In this document: positions 9,101 to 17,486 of the stretch, in pieces
Layout: every line of letters begins with the position of its first letter
Numbering within the stretch: the first letter of the stretch is position 1
NCBI RefSeq assembly: GCF_002115825.1
Contig: NZ_JFJZ01000016.1
Coordinates: 1-64,000 of the forward strand
Direction: 5' to 3'
From: Thalassospira sp. MCCC 1A01428
Lineage (GTDB): Bacteria > Pseudomonadota > Alphaproteobacteria > Rhodospirillales > Thalassospiraceae
Length of the DNA: 64,000 nucleotides
Made by a program: the position numbers and the translations under genes
Notes under the pieces: generated by a model
Seen by the model: only the letters and a program-made list of their open reading frames with translations
Databases searched by the model: none
Told to the model about the DNA's origin: nothing

Positions 9101-10051
9101 GTGCGTTTGCTGTTCATTACGTCAAACCGGCTGGGCGATGCGGTGCTTTCCACATCGGTTTTGCGTTACTTTGTTGAAACCCGCCCCGAATTACGCATTA
9201 CCGTGGCCTGTGGCCCGGTTGCCGCCCCGATATTTGAAGCCGTGCCCAACCTGGAACGTGTTATTACAATGCCCAAGCAAAAACGCGGCGGGCATTGGTG
9301 GCGTTTATGGAAATCGGTGGTGACGACCTGGTGGGACGTGATTATCGATTTGCGCGGCAGTGCCACGGCATTTGTCTTGCCCGGGCGTAAACGCATTGTT
9401 CTTTCAGGCAACGATGACAGCATTCATCGGGTCGAACAACTGGGACGGTTGATTGGTGTTACACCGCCGTTAAAGCCGCATATCTGGGTAGGACCGGATA
9501 ATATTGCCAAGGCAAACACCCTGTTGCCAGCGGCACCCCACCCGGTTCTTGCGATTGGGCCGACGGCCAACTGGCCGGGCAAAATGTGGCCGGTTGAGCG
9601 GTTTGTTGACCTGGTGAAACAACTACGTGCACCCGATGGGGTGTTGCCCAATGCACATGTGCTGATTGCCGGGGCCCCGAACGAACGTGAGGCGGCTATG
9701 CCGGTGATTGAGTGTGTGGCAGAAACGGAAAGAACGGTTTTGTTTGGTGAACATTCGTTGTTAACCGTACAGGCCTGTTTGTCGCGCGCCAGTTTGTATG
9801 TCGGCAATGATTCCGGTTTGATGCATATGGCCGCCGCGGCAGCCGTACCAACATTGGGCCTGTTTGGGCCGTCGCGGGTGGAAAATTATGGCCCGTTTGG
9901 CGAAATGACGGCTTATGTAAGCACAGATCGCAGTTACGACGAAATATGGTCAACAGCGAATTATCGGGCCCGGGATAGCGAAATGTACGACCTGGCTGTT
10001 GAAAAGGTTATTTCCGCTGCATCCGAACTGCTGCGCCGGGAAAGGGGCTGA
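9101..10051 (+). CDS. Glycosyltransferase family 9 (heptosyltransferase-like)
   Basis: This is a 316-residue GT9 protein of the ADP-heptose:LPS heptosyltransferase type. The N-terminal signature is RLGDAVLSTSVLRYF, and the C-terminal hallmark is VGNDSGLMHMAAAAAVPTLG with LFGPS. GT9 enzymes add heptose to the lipopolysaccharide inner core from the cytoplasm; the exact step cannot be told from sequence. The start is GTG 9101, two bases after the previous stop, indicating tight coupling. The next gene starts 4 bases after this one ends. Confidence 0.88.
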   Translation: MRLLFITSNRLGDAVLSTSVLRYFVETRPELRITVACGPVAAPIFEAVPNLERVITMPKQKRGGHWWRLWKSVVTTWWDVIIDLRGSATAFVLPGRKRIVLSGNDDSIHRVEQLGRLIGVTPPLKPHIWVGPDNIAKANTLLPAAPHPVLAIGPTANWPGKMWPVERFVDLVKQLRAPDGVLPNAHVLIAGAPNEREAAMPVIECVAETERTVLFGEHSLLTVQACLSRASLYVGNDSGLMHMAAAAAVPTLGLFGPSRVENYGPFGEMTAYVSTDRSYDEIWSTANYRARDSEMYDLAVEKVISAASELLRRERG

Positions 10052-10055
10052 TTGC

Positions 10056-10850
10056 ATGGTACAGACCGAAGCTGTCAAAACCGGTATTTCTACCCCAGCG
10101 GTAAAATTGTCCGCCGTTATTGTCGCCCATAACGAGGAAGACCGGCTGGCATCGTGTTTGACGCATGTTGCTTTTGTCGATGAAATCATTGTTGTTTGCG
10201 ATAAATGCAATGATCAAACCGAACAGATTGCCATTGATGCCGGGGCAAAGACATTTGCCGGAAGCTGGCATATCGAAGGTGAACGGCGCAATTTTGCCCT
10301 GGCCCAGGCCAGCGGTGACTGGATATTGGAAGTGGATGCCGACGAACATGTTTCGGCGGAACTGGCCGATGAAATTCGTCAGGTAATTGCCACTACCAAC
10401 TATGATTATCACCAGTTGCTGGTAGATAATTATATCGGGGATCGTTTGGTGCGATATGGCTGGGGCGCGTCCTTTGGCAAGCCGGGCTATGCCGGGTTGT
10501 TTCGCCGGGGGGCGAAACATTGGGGGCCTCAACGGGTTCATCCGGCCGTTAAATTCCAGGGTCGCAAAGGCTTCGAGTTGAAATATCGGGTGCGTCATTA
10601 CGTTGATCGCAATATTTCCGATATGATTCGCCGGCTAGACAGTTATAGCACAGCCCGTGCCGCCGATTTGCGAGAGAGTGGAAATATCGGCAGTTTTTCA
10701 AATAATTTGCGCCGTATGTTTTCGCGGTTTTTTAAATGTTATGTCCGACGCAAAGGATACAGGGAAGGGGGAATGGGGTTTTTGGTGGCGATTTGCGCCG
10801 CACTGTTTCCCATGATTTCCTATCTTAAGGCCAGGTACGAGGACAACTAA
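10056..10850 (+). CDS. Glycosyltransferase family 2 (LPS core type)
   Basis: This is a 264-residue GT-A fold enzyme resembling the WaaE/KdtX group, which adds beta-linked glucose to the lipopolysaccharide inner core. The start of the fold reads LSAVIVAHNEEDRLASCL, and the metal-binding acidic motif is EVDADEH. A C-terminal hydrophobic stretch (GFLVAICAALFPMISYL) may contact the membrane. ATG 10056 is preferred to the in-frame ATG 9999 because GGGG lies 8 bases upstream and the longer form would overlap the GT9 gene. It is third in the four-gene cluster. The sugar specificity is inferred only. Confidence 0.82.
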   Translation: MVQTEAVKTGISTPAVKLSAVIVAHNEEDRLASCLTHVAFVDEIIVVCDKCNDQTEQIAIDAGAKTFAGSWHIEGERRNFALAQASGDWILEVDADEHVSAELADEIRQVIATTNYDYHQLLVDNYIGDRLVRYGWGASFGKPGYAGLFRRGAKHWGPQRVHPAVKFQGRKGFELKYRVRHYVDRNISDMIRRLDSYSTARAADLRESGNIGSFSNNLRRMFSRFFKCYVRRKGYREGGMGFLVAICAALFPMISYLKARYEDN

Positions 10851-10854
10851 CGAC

Positions 10855-11892
10855 ATGGCGAAAATTGTACTGGCCGATGACGGCATAAAGTTCGACGCCT
10901 ATACGCTGGATCAAAAGGCACTTGGCGGGGCAGAAACAGCGGTTATTTCACTGGCCGAAAGCATGGCGACCCTTGGCCATGACGTGACAATATGTAATCG
11001 ATGCGATGCGCCACATCATCGTAATGGTGTCAACTGGCAGCCGCTGGACCATGATTTTCCGGCAACGGCAGATTTGTATATCGCCAATCGTGGCGACAAG
11101 CTGATTACCAGAATGCCAGGGGCGCGACGGACGGTTTTCTGGATTCATAACCCGGCCGGATTTCTAAAAAAATGGCGTTTTTTTCGCCGCCTTCTGGTTA
11201 AGCGCCCGACAATTGTTTTTTCAGGACAGCATCATATGGCAACAATGCCCGGGTGGGTGCCGTCTGGTGAAAAAGTGATCATACCGTGCGGTATCGAAAA
11301 CCGGTTTCTTCATGCCGACGTGACGGACGACATACGCCCCAAACGGGCAATCTTCACATCCAACCCTTTGCGATCACTTGATTGGCTGGTGGATTTGTGG
11401 GCAGAAAAAATTCACCCGCTGGCACCCGATGCGGAATTGCACGTGTTTGCCGGGCCACAAACATATGGTGCCGCGGGCGACCGCAAGGCAATGGTGATGA
11501 AGAAAATTCTGGACCATGCGGCAACTTTGGCGGATCGCGGTGTTGTGTTGCGCGGCCCGGTGCCAAAGGCCCGGTTGCTTGATGAAATGCAGGCCGCACG
11601 TGTGATGCCTTATCGCGGAGACGTGGGCGAAACATTTTGCCTGGCCCTGGGCGAAGCGCAGGCAATGGGCATTCCTTGTGTTATTCAGGATGTTGGCTGC
11701 GTTGCGGAGCGTATCGTCGATGGTGAAACAGGGTTTGTTGCCAGTACGGACGATATTTTTGCGGCACGGACCGCAGAACTTTTGAATGATGACAGTTTGT
11801 GGTTGCAGCAGCATAAGGCCGCCCTGTCACGGCAGCGCAATTGGGGCTGGGAAGATGCGGCGCAGGCTTTTATCAACCTTATTCCCAAATAG
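10855..11892 (+). CDS. Glycosyltransferase family 4
   Basis: This is a 345-residue GT-B enzyme. The N-terminal glycine-rich turn LGGAETAVISLAESMATLGHDV binds the acceptor side in GT4 enzymes. The C-terminal donor site includes PYRGDVGETFCLALGEAQAMGIPCV followed by ERIVDGETGFV, with the conserved Glu in GETF. GAGGA (10837-10841) precedes ATG 10855. It is the last gene of the cluster. Together with the GT9 and GT2 genes it suggests lipopolysaccharide core extension. The donor sugar is unknown. Confidence 0.85.
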   Translation: MAKIVLADDGIKFDAYTLDQKALGGAETAVISLAESMATLGHDVTICNRCDAPHHRNGVNWQPLDHDFPATADLYIANRGDKLITRMPGARRTVFWIHNPAGFLKKWRFFRRLLVKRPTIVFSGQHHMATMPGWVPSGEKVIIPCGIENRFLHADVTDDIRPKRAIFTSNPLRSLDWLVDLWAEKIHPLAPDAELHVFAGPQTYGAAGDRKAMVMKKILDHAATLADRGVVLRGPVPKARLLDEMQAARVMPYRGDVGETFCLALGEAQAMGIPCVIQDVGCVAERIVDGETGFVASTDDIFAARTAELLNDDSLWLQQHKAALSRQRNWGWEDAAQAFINLIPK

Positions 11893-12113
11893 GAATGTGT
11901 CACCAAAGGAAGGTGATGAAGGTATGTCGTATAGATTTTTTCCGGGAAAATAATGCATTCTTATCCGTAGGGATATGATTGTATAGACGTCGGTATTGCG
12001 ATCCAGGGTGTTGTTTTTAAAATAAAACCTATGTGGCATCTGTTTGGGAACCTTTCTAATTCCCAAATGTTTATCTGGTAATGTTTTGTTAAAGAACGTG
12101 GCCGGAGGATACA

Positions 12114-12401
12114 ATGATGTCGTGGATAGAGCATTTCGCCTTGGGCGGCATTCTGGTTTTTGCCGCTACTGTTTCCCTGCTGGCAGCCAGCAATATGATG
12201 CAAGACCCGAATTTGGCACCGTCAATGGCACGCGCCAGCGGCGTTAGCATGTATAACTTTGACAAGCTGCACAGAAGTTCGACGCAGGCGTGTCTTGCAG
12301 GTTGTGAGATGATGGTGGTACGCCGTGCGCAGCAGGATGGCACAGAAACGGCCCTGTCAATGTCGTCAGATCTTGTGAAGGCCGATTTTCAGGTTAAATA
12401 A
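12114..12401 (+). CDS. Small membrane or exported protein of unknown function
   Basis: I do not recognise this 95-residue protein. It has one hydrophobic N-terminal segment (residues 6-25, IEHFALGGILVFAATVSLLA), either a signal peptide or a membrane anchor. A soluble part follows with a close Cys pair, CLAGC. A good Shine-Dalgarno GGAGG stands 6-10 bases before ATG 12114/12117, supporting real translation. It sits alone between the glycan cluster and a YkvA-type gene. The 220 bases before it show no clear promoter. Confidence 0.55.
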   Translation: MMSWIEHFALGGILVFAATVSLLAASNMMQDPNLAPSMARASGVSMYNFDKLHRSSTQACLAGCEMMVVRRAQQDGTETALSMSSDLVKADFQVK

Positions 12402-12478
12402 AAGATCCGTGCAGAAAGCCTGGTTCGCGGTTTTGTGGTGGTGTTTTGCCAGATCAGGTTTAACAACAGGGGCCGATT

Positions 12479-12724
12479 TTGGCGCGAAGCGGATTAGCAA
12501 TTGTTCCAAATCTGATTAAAGGGTTGGTGCGTCGGGATGTGCCGATGCGTAGCAAAGCCCTGTTATTGGCCGGGTTGGTTTATCTGGTCAGTCCTGTTGA
12601 TTTGATACCGGATTTTATTGTCGGTGCGGGCTGGATTGACGATTTGGTGATTGTGCCGTTGCTGGGCTGGTTTTCCTGGCGGGTTTTGCCACCTGTTGTT
12701 CAAAACGACATGAAAAAAGACTAA
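12479..12724 (+). CDS. DUF1232 (YkvA-type) small membrane protein
   Basis: This is an 81-residue protein of the DUF1232 family, known from the conserved core LVSPVDLIPDFI followed by GWIDDLVIVPLL (about residues 36-60). It likely has one or two membrane helices. Its function is not established in the family. The start is TTG 12479 with AGGGG (12468-12472) 6 bases upstream; no ATG would retain the N-terminal region. It stands as a single gene. Confidence 0.8.
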   Translation: MARSGLAIVPNLIKGLVRRDVPMRSKALLLAGLVYLVSPVDLIPDFIVGAGWIDDLVIVPLLGWFSWRVLPPVVQNDMKKD

Positions 12725-12958
12725 TCTTTCGTGACGTTAAGCGTGCTTTACCCTCGCAATATCCATTCTTTACCCGTCTGATTTTCAAATTTTATCATTT
12801 TACCGCATATGTGCGACGGAATCGCGGTGCGGGTTGCATCTGTTGTGCCGGTTTCATCGGTGTCTTAGTAACAAGTCGTATTGACGGGGTTCGTGTTTGA
12901 CAAACCTTGTTCATGCTTCCTACCTTGCCCGATTGGTTATTCATTCCGGGAGGCGACA

Positions 12959-13966
12959 ATGAGCAGCGATTTTCGTGCATTGATGTTAAATGCGTCAGAT
13001 GACGGCAAAAAAGTCACCCCGGAATTTCGAACATTATCGGTTAATGACTTGCCTGAGGGTGAGGTTCTGATCCGTGTTTCCCACAGCACCCTGAATTATA
13101 AGGACGGCATGATCCTTAACGGATTGGGTCGGTTGGTGCGTCAGTATCCGCATGTTCCAGGAGTGGATTTTGCCGGTGAAGTTGTTGAATCGTCCGATGA
13201 TCGATATTCAGCAGGTGACCAGGTGATTCTGACGGGATGGCGGGTCGGTGAAAGCCATTGGGGTGGTTATGCGCAAATGGCGCGGGTCAAGGCCGACTGG
13301 CTGGTGCCGTTACCCGAGGGATTGACCACAGCACAGGCAATGGCAATTGGCACAGCTGGCTTTACATCGATGCTGGCGGTCATGGCCCTTGAAGAACAGG
13401 GTATTTCACCACAACTGGATGGCGAAATACTGGTAACCGGTGCAGCAGGAGGTGTTGGCTCGGTTGCAATTTCCATTCTTGCCCATTTGGGATACCGGGT
13501 TGTGGCTTCGACCGGGCGACCGGAAAATAGCGATTATTTAAAACATCTGGGTGCCAGTGGTGTTGTTGATCGTGCCGAACTGGCAGAGCCGTCTTCGCGT
13601 CCATTGTTAAGCGAACGCTGGCAGGGCGCGATTGACAGTGTTGGCAGCACAACATTGGCACATATATTGGCTGAAATGAAATATCATGGGGCTGTCGCTG
13701 CATGTGGCTTGGCCGGGGGGGCGGATTTGCCTGCCACCGTTATTCCGTTTTTATTACGCGGTGTTCGCCTGATCGGGATTGATTCGGTTCTGTGCCCCTA
13801 TGAAAAGCGGGTACGTGCATGGCAGCGACTGGTAACCGACCTGCCAAAGGAGCGGTTAACCGAAGCCACACAGATCGTAGCACTGGCCGATATTCTACCT
13901 TACGGCGAAAAAATCCTGAAAGGCGAAGTGCGCGGGCGTCTGGTGATTGATGTTAAAGCCTGCTAG
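12959..13966 (+). CDS. acuI: Acrylyl-CoA reductase (NADPH), MDR family
   Basis: This is a 335-residue zinc-free medium-chain dehydrogenase/reductase of the YhdH/AcuI group, which reduces acryloyl-CoA to propionyl-CoA with NADPH. That step detoxifies acrylate from DMSP and serves 3-hydroxypropionate assimilation. The visible signatures are LNYKDGMILNGLGRLVR, PGVDFAGEV and the nucleotide-binding GAAGGVGSVAISIL. ATG 12959 follows GGGAGG; an upstream in-frame start at 12881 has no such site. It is monocistronic here with no DMSP lyase beside it, so it may serve acrylate protection in general. Confidence 0.85.
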   Translation: MSSDFRALMLNASDDGKKVTPEFRTLSVNDLPEGEVLIRVSHSTLNYKDGMILNGLGRLVRQYPHVPGVDFAGEVVESSDDRYSAGDQVILTGWRVGESHWGGYAQMARVKADWLVPLPEGLTTAQAMAIGTAGFTSMLAVMALEEQGISPQLDGEILVTGAAGGVGSVAISILAHLGYRVVASTGRPENSDYLKHLGASGVVDRAELAEPSSRPLLSERWQGAIDSVGSTTLAHILAEMKYHGAVAACGLAGGADLPATVIPFLLRGVRLIGIDSVLCPYEKRVRAWQRLVTDLPKERLTEATQIVALADILPYGEKILKGEVRGRLVIDVKAC

Positions 13967-14327
13967 GGTTGAGGGATAATGGCCGGCTGGAAGTTTTATC
14001 GCATCCGTTGGGGCTCCATCCGCCAGGCAGACTTAATGCCATGATCAATATTGTTGTTTCCGCACAGGATCGTGCGGAAACATGATCTGGTCCGATCATC
14101 GATATCCGGGGTGTTTTGGGGGTGAATAAACCCGAAACCGGGTCGTGGATTTTTGACGATGGTGTTGTTGTATGTGTGGTTCTACCCGGTTGGGTTGAGT
14201 TGTCTTTTGTGGCAAGAAAATTAAAATGAATTAATATGGCCTGCCGCCGGTTTGACCGGGCAGGTCTTTTGTTATTGGCAAACCGGGGTGCCGGTTGTGC
14301 ATATTCGTTGGTTGGGTGCCAGAACAG
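13967..14327. other. Gene-free gap with one perfect hairpin
   Basis: These 361 bases lie between acuI and the hybrid kinase. They hold one clear structure, GTTTCCGCAC (14056-14065) pairing with GTGCGGAAAC (14072-14081) around AGGATC. There is no T run, so it is not a standard terminator. I see no supported ORF; the minus-strand reading here overlaps the kinase start and looks like chance. Confidence 0.6.
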
Positions 14328-16298
14328 ATGAACGAGAACCGTTTTCGCATATTGCTGGTCGAGGATAATCCCGGTGATGCATTTCTGGTGAAAACCTTGC
14401 TGGAAGAAGCCGGCGAAACCTTTGACATTGAACATCGGATTAATTTGGCCAGCGCGTTGGAACTGTTATCGCGCCAGCGAACAGACCCGCGGTTCGATGT
14501 GGTTTTGCTGGATTTGACATTGCCCGATTCATCGGGGGTGCAAACCATTAGCCGCATCCGTGACGCAGATAGCCGCGTGCCGATTGTCGTTTTAACCGGA
14601 CATAAAGACGAAGAACTGGCATTTGATGCCCTTCAGCATGGTGCCGAAGATTACCTGACCAAGGAATTTCCCGATGGCCGAATGATCCGCCGTTCTATTC
14701 GGTATGCGATCGAGCGTTCGCGCTCGGAACAGGCCCTTAAGGAAAGTGAAGAGCGTTATCGCAAGCTGGTGGAACTGGCCCCGGAACTGATTGCGGTTCT
14801 GACGGGGGATCGTATTTCCTATGTCAATCAGCAAGGACTTACCATTTTAGGGGTGGAAGATACCGACGCCCTGATTGGTAAAAGCATTTTTGAATTGCTG
14901 TTGCCTGATAGCCGCGAAATTGCCGAGGAACATATCGAGCGTTATGCGCGCGGGTATAATGGCCGGGCAGATTTTGTGATTTTGTGCCGTCGTGGCGATG
15001 GCGTGACGGTGGAACTGGAAGTTTCGGCCATCGCCTTTACCCACGAAGGCGACCCGGCGATGTTGATCGTGGCCGAGGATGTGACGGAAAAACGCAAAAT
15101 TGAACGCCAGCTGGTGCAAACATCAAAACTGGCGACCCTGGGTGAAATGGCAGCATCCGTTGCCCACGAGATGAACCAGCCATTGAATGTTATTCGTATG
15201 GCGGCTGATACCTGTGCATTGCAATATGACATGGACGGCGTTTCCCCTGCGTTTCAACGCGAAAAGCTGAACCTGATTAGCGGGCAAACCGAACGCATGG
15301 CTGAAATTATTCGCCATTTGCGGGTTTATAGCCGCCCGGATGAAGACGATTTCGAATTGTTTGAGCCGATGCAGGCCATTGAGCGGGCTGTAAACATGGT
15401 GGAGCATGATTGCCACCTGGCCGGAATTAATGTGGATGTGGTGATATCGCCCATCCCCTGTCAGGTGTCAGGGCGGCTGGTGCAGCTTGAACAGGTTTTG
15501 GTCAATATGCTGACCAATTCGCGCGATGCCATTGTCGAAAGTCACGAGGATCTGGGCAATATTGATGGTTTGATCCGGGTGACCGCCACGGTGGATGAGG
15601 AAAACGAGCTTTTACGCATTGCGGTTAATGATAATGGGGGAGGTATCCCTCAACACGCCATTGATTTGATTTTTCATCCTTTTTTCACCACCAAGGATGT
15701 GGGTAAGGGCACGGGCCTTGGGCTTTCGGTGAGTTATGGCATTGTCGAAGGCATGGGCGGTGAAATTGAAGCCCGGAACGAAGGCGATGGCGCCTGTTTT
15801 GAAATTATTTTGCCGGCGGTAAATATCGGCCAGAAAATTGCAGCACCGGCTGCGGTTGATGTTGACGCAACCGCGCGTGAAAAATACCACAAAGACCCGG
15901 ACCAGATTTTACGGCGCAGCAATATTCGCATTATGGTCGTGGATGACGAAATCGATGCGATGGAAATTATATCGGCCTATCTCGAAGGGCAGGGATACGC
16001 GGTTAGTGCGGCCAATGACGGCGAAGATGCCCTGGCCATTGCCGGTATTATTGCCCCGGATATTTTAATTACCGATATTCGGATGCCCCAGATGGATGGA
16101 AACCAGTTGATCCGGTCCATTCGCGAGCGCAACCCGATGATCCCGGTTATTGTGATGACGGGGCACCCGGGGGATGCCGAAATGCCGCATGATACCAGCG
16201 AGGATGCGCCGGTCATGGTTATGGCCAAGCCATTGGACCTTAAGGAATTGCACGCGATTATTGATGAACTGGTACTGGCACTTGATATTGGTGGCTGA
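14328..16298 (+). CDS. Hybrid sensor histidine kinase (REC-PAS-HisKA-HATPase-REC)
   Basis: This is a 656-residue cytoplasmic two-component kinase. Residues about 6-125 form a receiver (ILLVEDNPGDAF, acceptor Asp62 in LLDLTLPD). A PAS domain follows (about 135-260). The phosphoacceptor helix VAHEMNQPLNVI carries His280. The ATPase domain shows NMLTNSRDA, DNGGGIP and GKGTGLGLSVSYGI. A C-terminal receiver (IRIMVVDDE) has Asp583 in ILITDIRMPQMDG. There is no membrane segment, so it probably senses an intracellular signal or works within a relay. The start is taken as ATG 14328; an upstream TTG 14295 is possible. A LuxR-type regulator lies convergently next door and is a likely partner. Confidence 0.9.
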   Translation: MNENRFRILLVEDNPGDAFLVKTLLEEAGETFDIEHRINLASALELLSRQRTDPRFDVVLLDLTLPDSSGVQTISRIRDADSRVPIVVLTGHKDEELAFDALQHGAEDYLTKEFPDGRMIRRSIRYAIERSRSEQALKESEERYRKLVELAPELIAVLTGDRISYVNQQGLTILGVEDTDALIGKSIFELLLPDSREIAEEHIERYARGYNGRADFVILCRRGDGVTVELEVSAIAFTHEGDPAMLIVAEDVTEKRKIERQLVQTSKLATLGEMAASVAHEMNQPLNVIRMAADTCALQYDMDGVSPAFQREKLNLISGQTERMAEIIRHLRVYSRPDEDDFELFEPMQAIERAVNMVEHDCHLAGINVDVVISPIPCQVSGRLVQLEQVLVNMLTNSRDAIVESHEDLGNIDGLIRVTATVDEENELLRIAVNDNGGGIPQHAIDLIFHPFFTTKDVGKGTGLGLSVSYGIVEGMGGEIEARNEGDGACFEIILPAVNIGQKIAAPAAVDVDATAREKYHKDPDQILRRSNIRIMVVDDEIDAMEIISAYLEGQGYAVSAANDGEDALAIAGIIAPDILITDIRMPQMDGNQLIRSIRERNPMIPVIVMTGHPGDAEMPHDTSEDAPVMVMAKPLDLKELHAIIDELVLALDIGG

Positions 16299-16422
16299 GG
16301 GGCGATTTTAAATTGTCGCATTGAGGCCCCGCCAGACAAGAACCTGTATGGCAGCTGATGGGCAGGCAGGACTGAATTAAGTTGATTTTGAAAAGATCAA
16401 CCTGGCCAGGGCCGGACATACA

Positions 16423-16446
16423 AACAGGCGCACAAAGGCGCCTGTT
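16423..16446. terminator. Hairpin between convergent kinase and regulator genes
   Basis: AACAGGCGC (16423-16431) and GCGCCTGTT (16438-16446) pair around a 6-base loop. Outer bases extend the pairing imperfectly. There is no long T run, so termination strength is uncertain. Confidence 0.45.
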
Positions 16447-16522
16447 ATGTCGAACCGGTCAGGGGGCAAGTAAGGTACGACAGGTTAAGCGAGTACCAAA
16501 ACTTGCCGATAGCTTGTGATGA

Positions 16523-17188
16523 TCAGGCTTCCCAGCCTAACTGCATGGCAATTTTAACCGCCTGGGTCCGGTTTGCCGCGCCCAGCTTTTTGAAAATGCC
16601 GGTCAAATGCACCTTAACGGTAATTTCCCGCACACTAAGCTGTTTGGCGATTTCCTTGTTTGACAGGCCCTTGGTCAACAATGCCAGAACTTCGCGTTCG
16701 CGGTTGGTCAACTGACGCAGGGGGTTATCAGGTTCAAGGCCGTCAAGGTCAATCTCGCCGGGGCGGATGGTGCCGCCGTCATCTTCAAGCAGAGCCGACG
16801 GAATGTATTTTTCGCCCGACAAAACCAGTCGCAAGGCATTGATCAGCGATTTACCAGACAATGTTTTGGGCAGATAACCCGATGCGCCATGTTCCAGTGC
16901 GTTCAAGACATCGCTGCGTTTAACCGACCCTGAAAGGATGACCACCGGAACATCCGGGTATTTCTGACGCATAACAGTCAGGCCCGAAAGCCCGTTCATG
17001 CCAGGCATGTTCAAGTCAAGGATGGTCAAATCGATTGATCGTTCACCATTTACAATTGCCAGTGCTTCGGCGAAATCCTTCGCCTGGGCAACTGTTACAT
17101 CTGGTGCCGCAGTTTGCAGAAATGACGTGATGCCATCCCTGACAAGATCGTGGTCGTCCGCAAGCAGGATGTTCATGTTATTTGCCAT
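16523..17188 (-). CDS. LuxR/NarL-family response regulator
   Basis: This is a 221-residue regulator. The receiver domain (residues 6-120) has the acidic pocket ADDHD, acceptor Asp58 in TILDLNMPGMNG, and a PKTLSGKSL segment. The C-terminal helix-turn-helix (about 155-215) has LTNREREVLALLTKGLSNKEIA and REITVKVHLTGIFKKLG. ATG 17188 is chosen over the longer start at 17212 because an inverted repeat (17203-17227) would otherwise fall in the coding region. It probably answers the adjacent hybrid kinase (inference from position). A close paralogue is encoded at 61220-61900. Confidence 0.88.
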   Translation of the reverse strand: MANNMNILLADDHDLVRDGITSFLQTAAPDVTVAQAKDFAEALAIVNGERSIDLTILDLNMPGMNGLSGLTVMRQKYPDVPVVILSGSVKRSDVLNALEHGASGYLPKTLSGKSLINALRLVLSGEKYIPSALLEDDGGTIRPGEIDLDGLEPDNPLRQLTNREREVLALLTKGLSNKEIAKQLSVREITVKVHLTGIFKKLGAANRTQAVKIAMQLGWEA

Positions 17189-17202
17189 ATTCTTTCTTTG
17201 AC

Positions 17203-17308
17203 GTGTGAACATACATTACATTCACACATCTGGCGCTGCCGCACCGGGAAAAGTGCATTGCAGCGCGATATTGTACATTTTCCCAAACCACACTTTCACT
17301 AAGTGTGG
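17203..17308 (-). promoter_or_regulatory. Two palindromes upstream of the LuxR-type regulator
   Basis: GTGTGAA (17203-17209) and TTCACAC (17221-17227) form one inverted repeat. CCACACTT (17288-17295) and AAGTGTGG (17301-17308) form a second. Both contain GTGTG/CACAC and could be regulator binding sites; the second could also fold as a leader hairpin. Confidence 0.35.
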
Positions 17309-17486
17309 CCGTAGAATTAAATAAAACCGAACCGCTGTCAAACGGATGAAGATTACGGTGTTAGCATGATTATACGGGTGGGTGGCATGCAATCCTAAAC
17401 AAAATCGGCTTCCTCAACATCAGCATAATGTAATGGTATAGGGGAGTCGCAATTTAAAACCCTAAAATGCGTTTGATTGGCTGGGG

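Noticed and set aside
13953-14435. 160-codon minus-strand ORF over the acuI-kinase gap
   Set aside because: It overlaps the hybrid kinase start and the gap palindrome and shows no domain.
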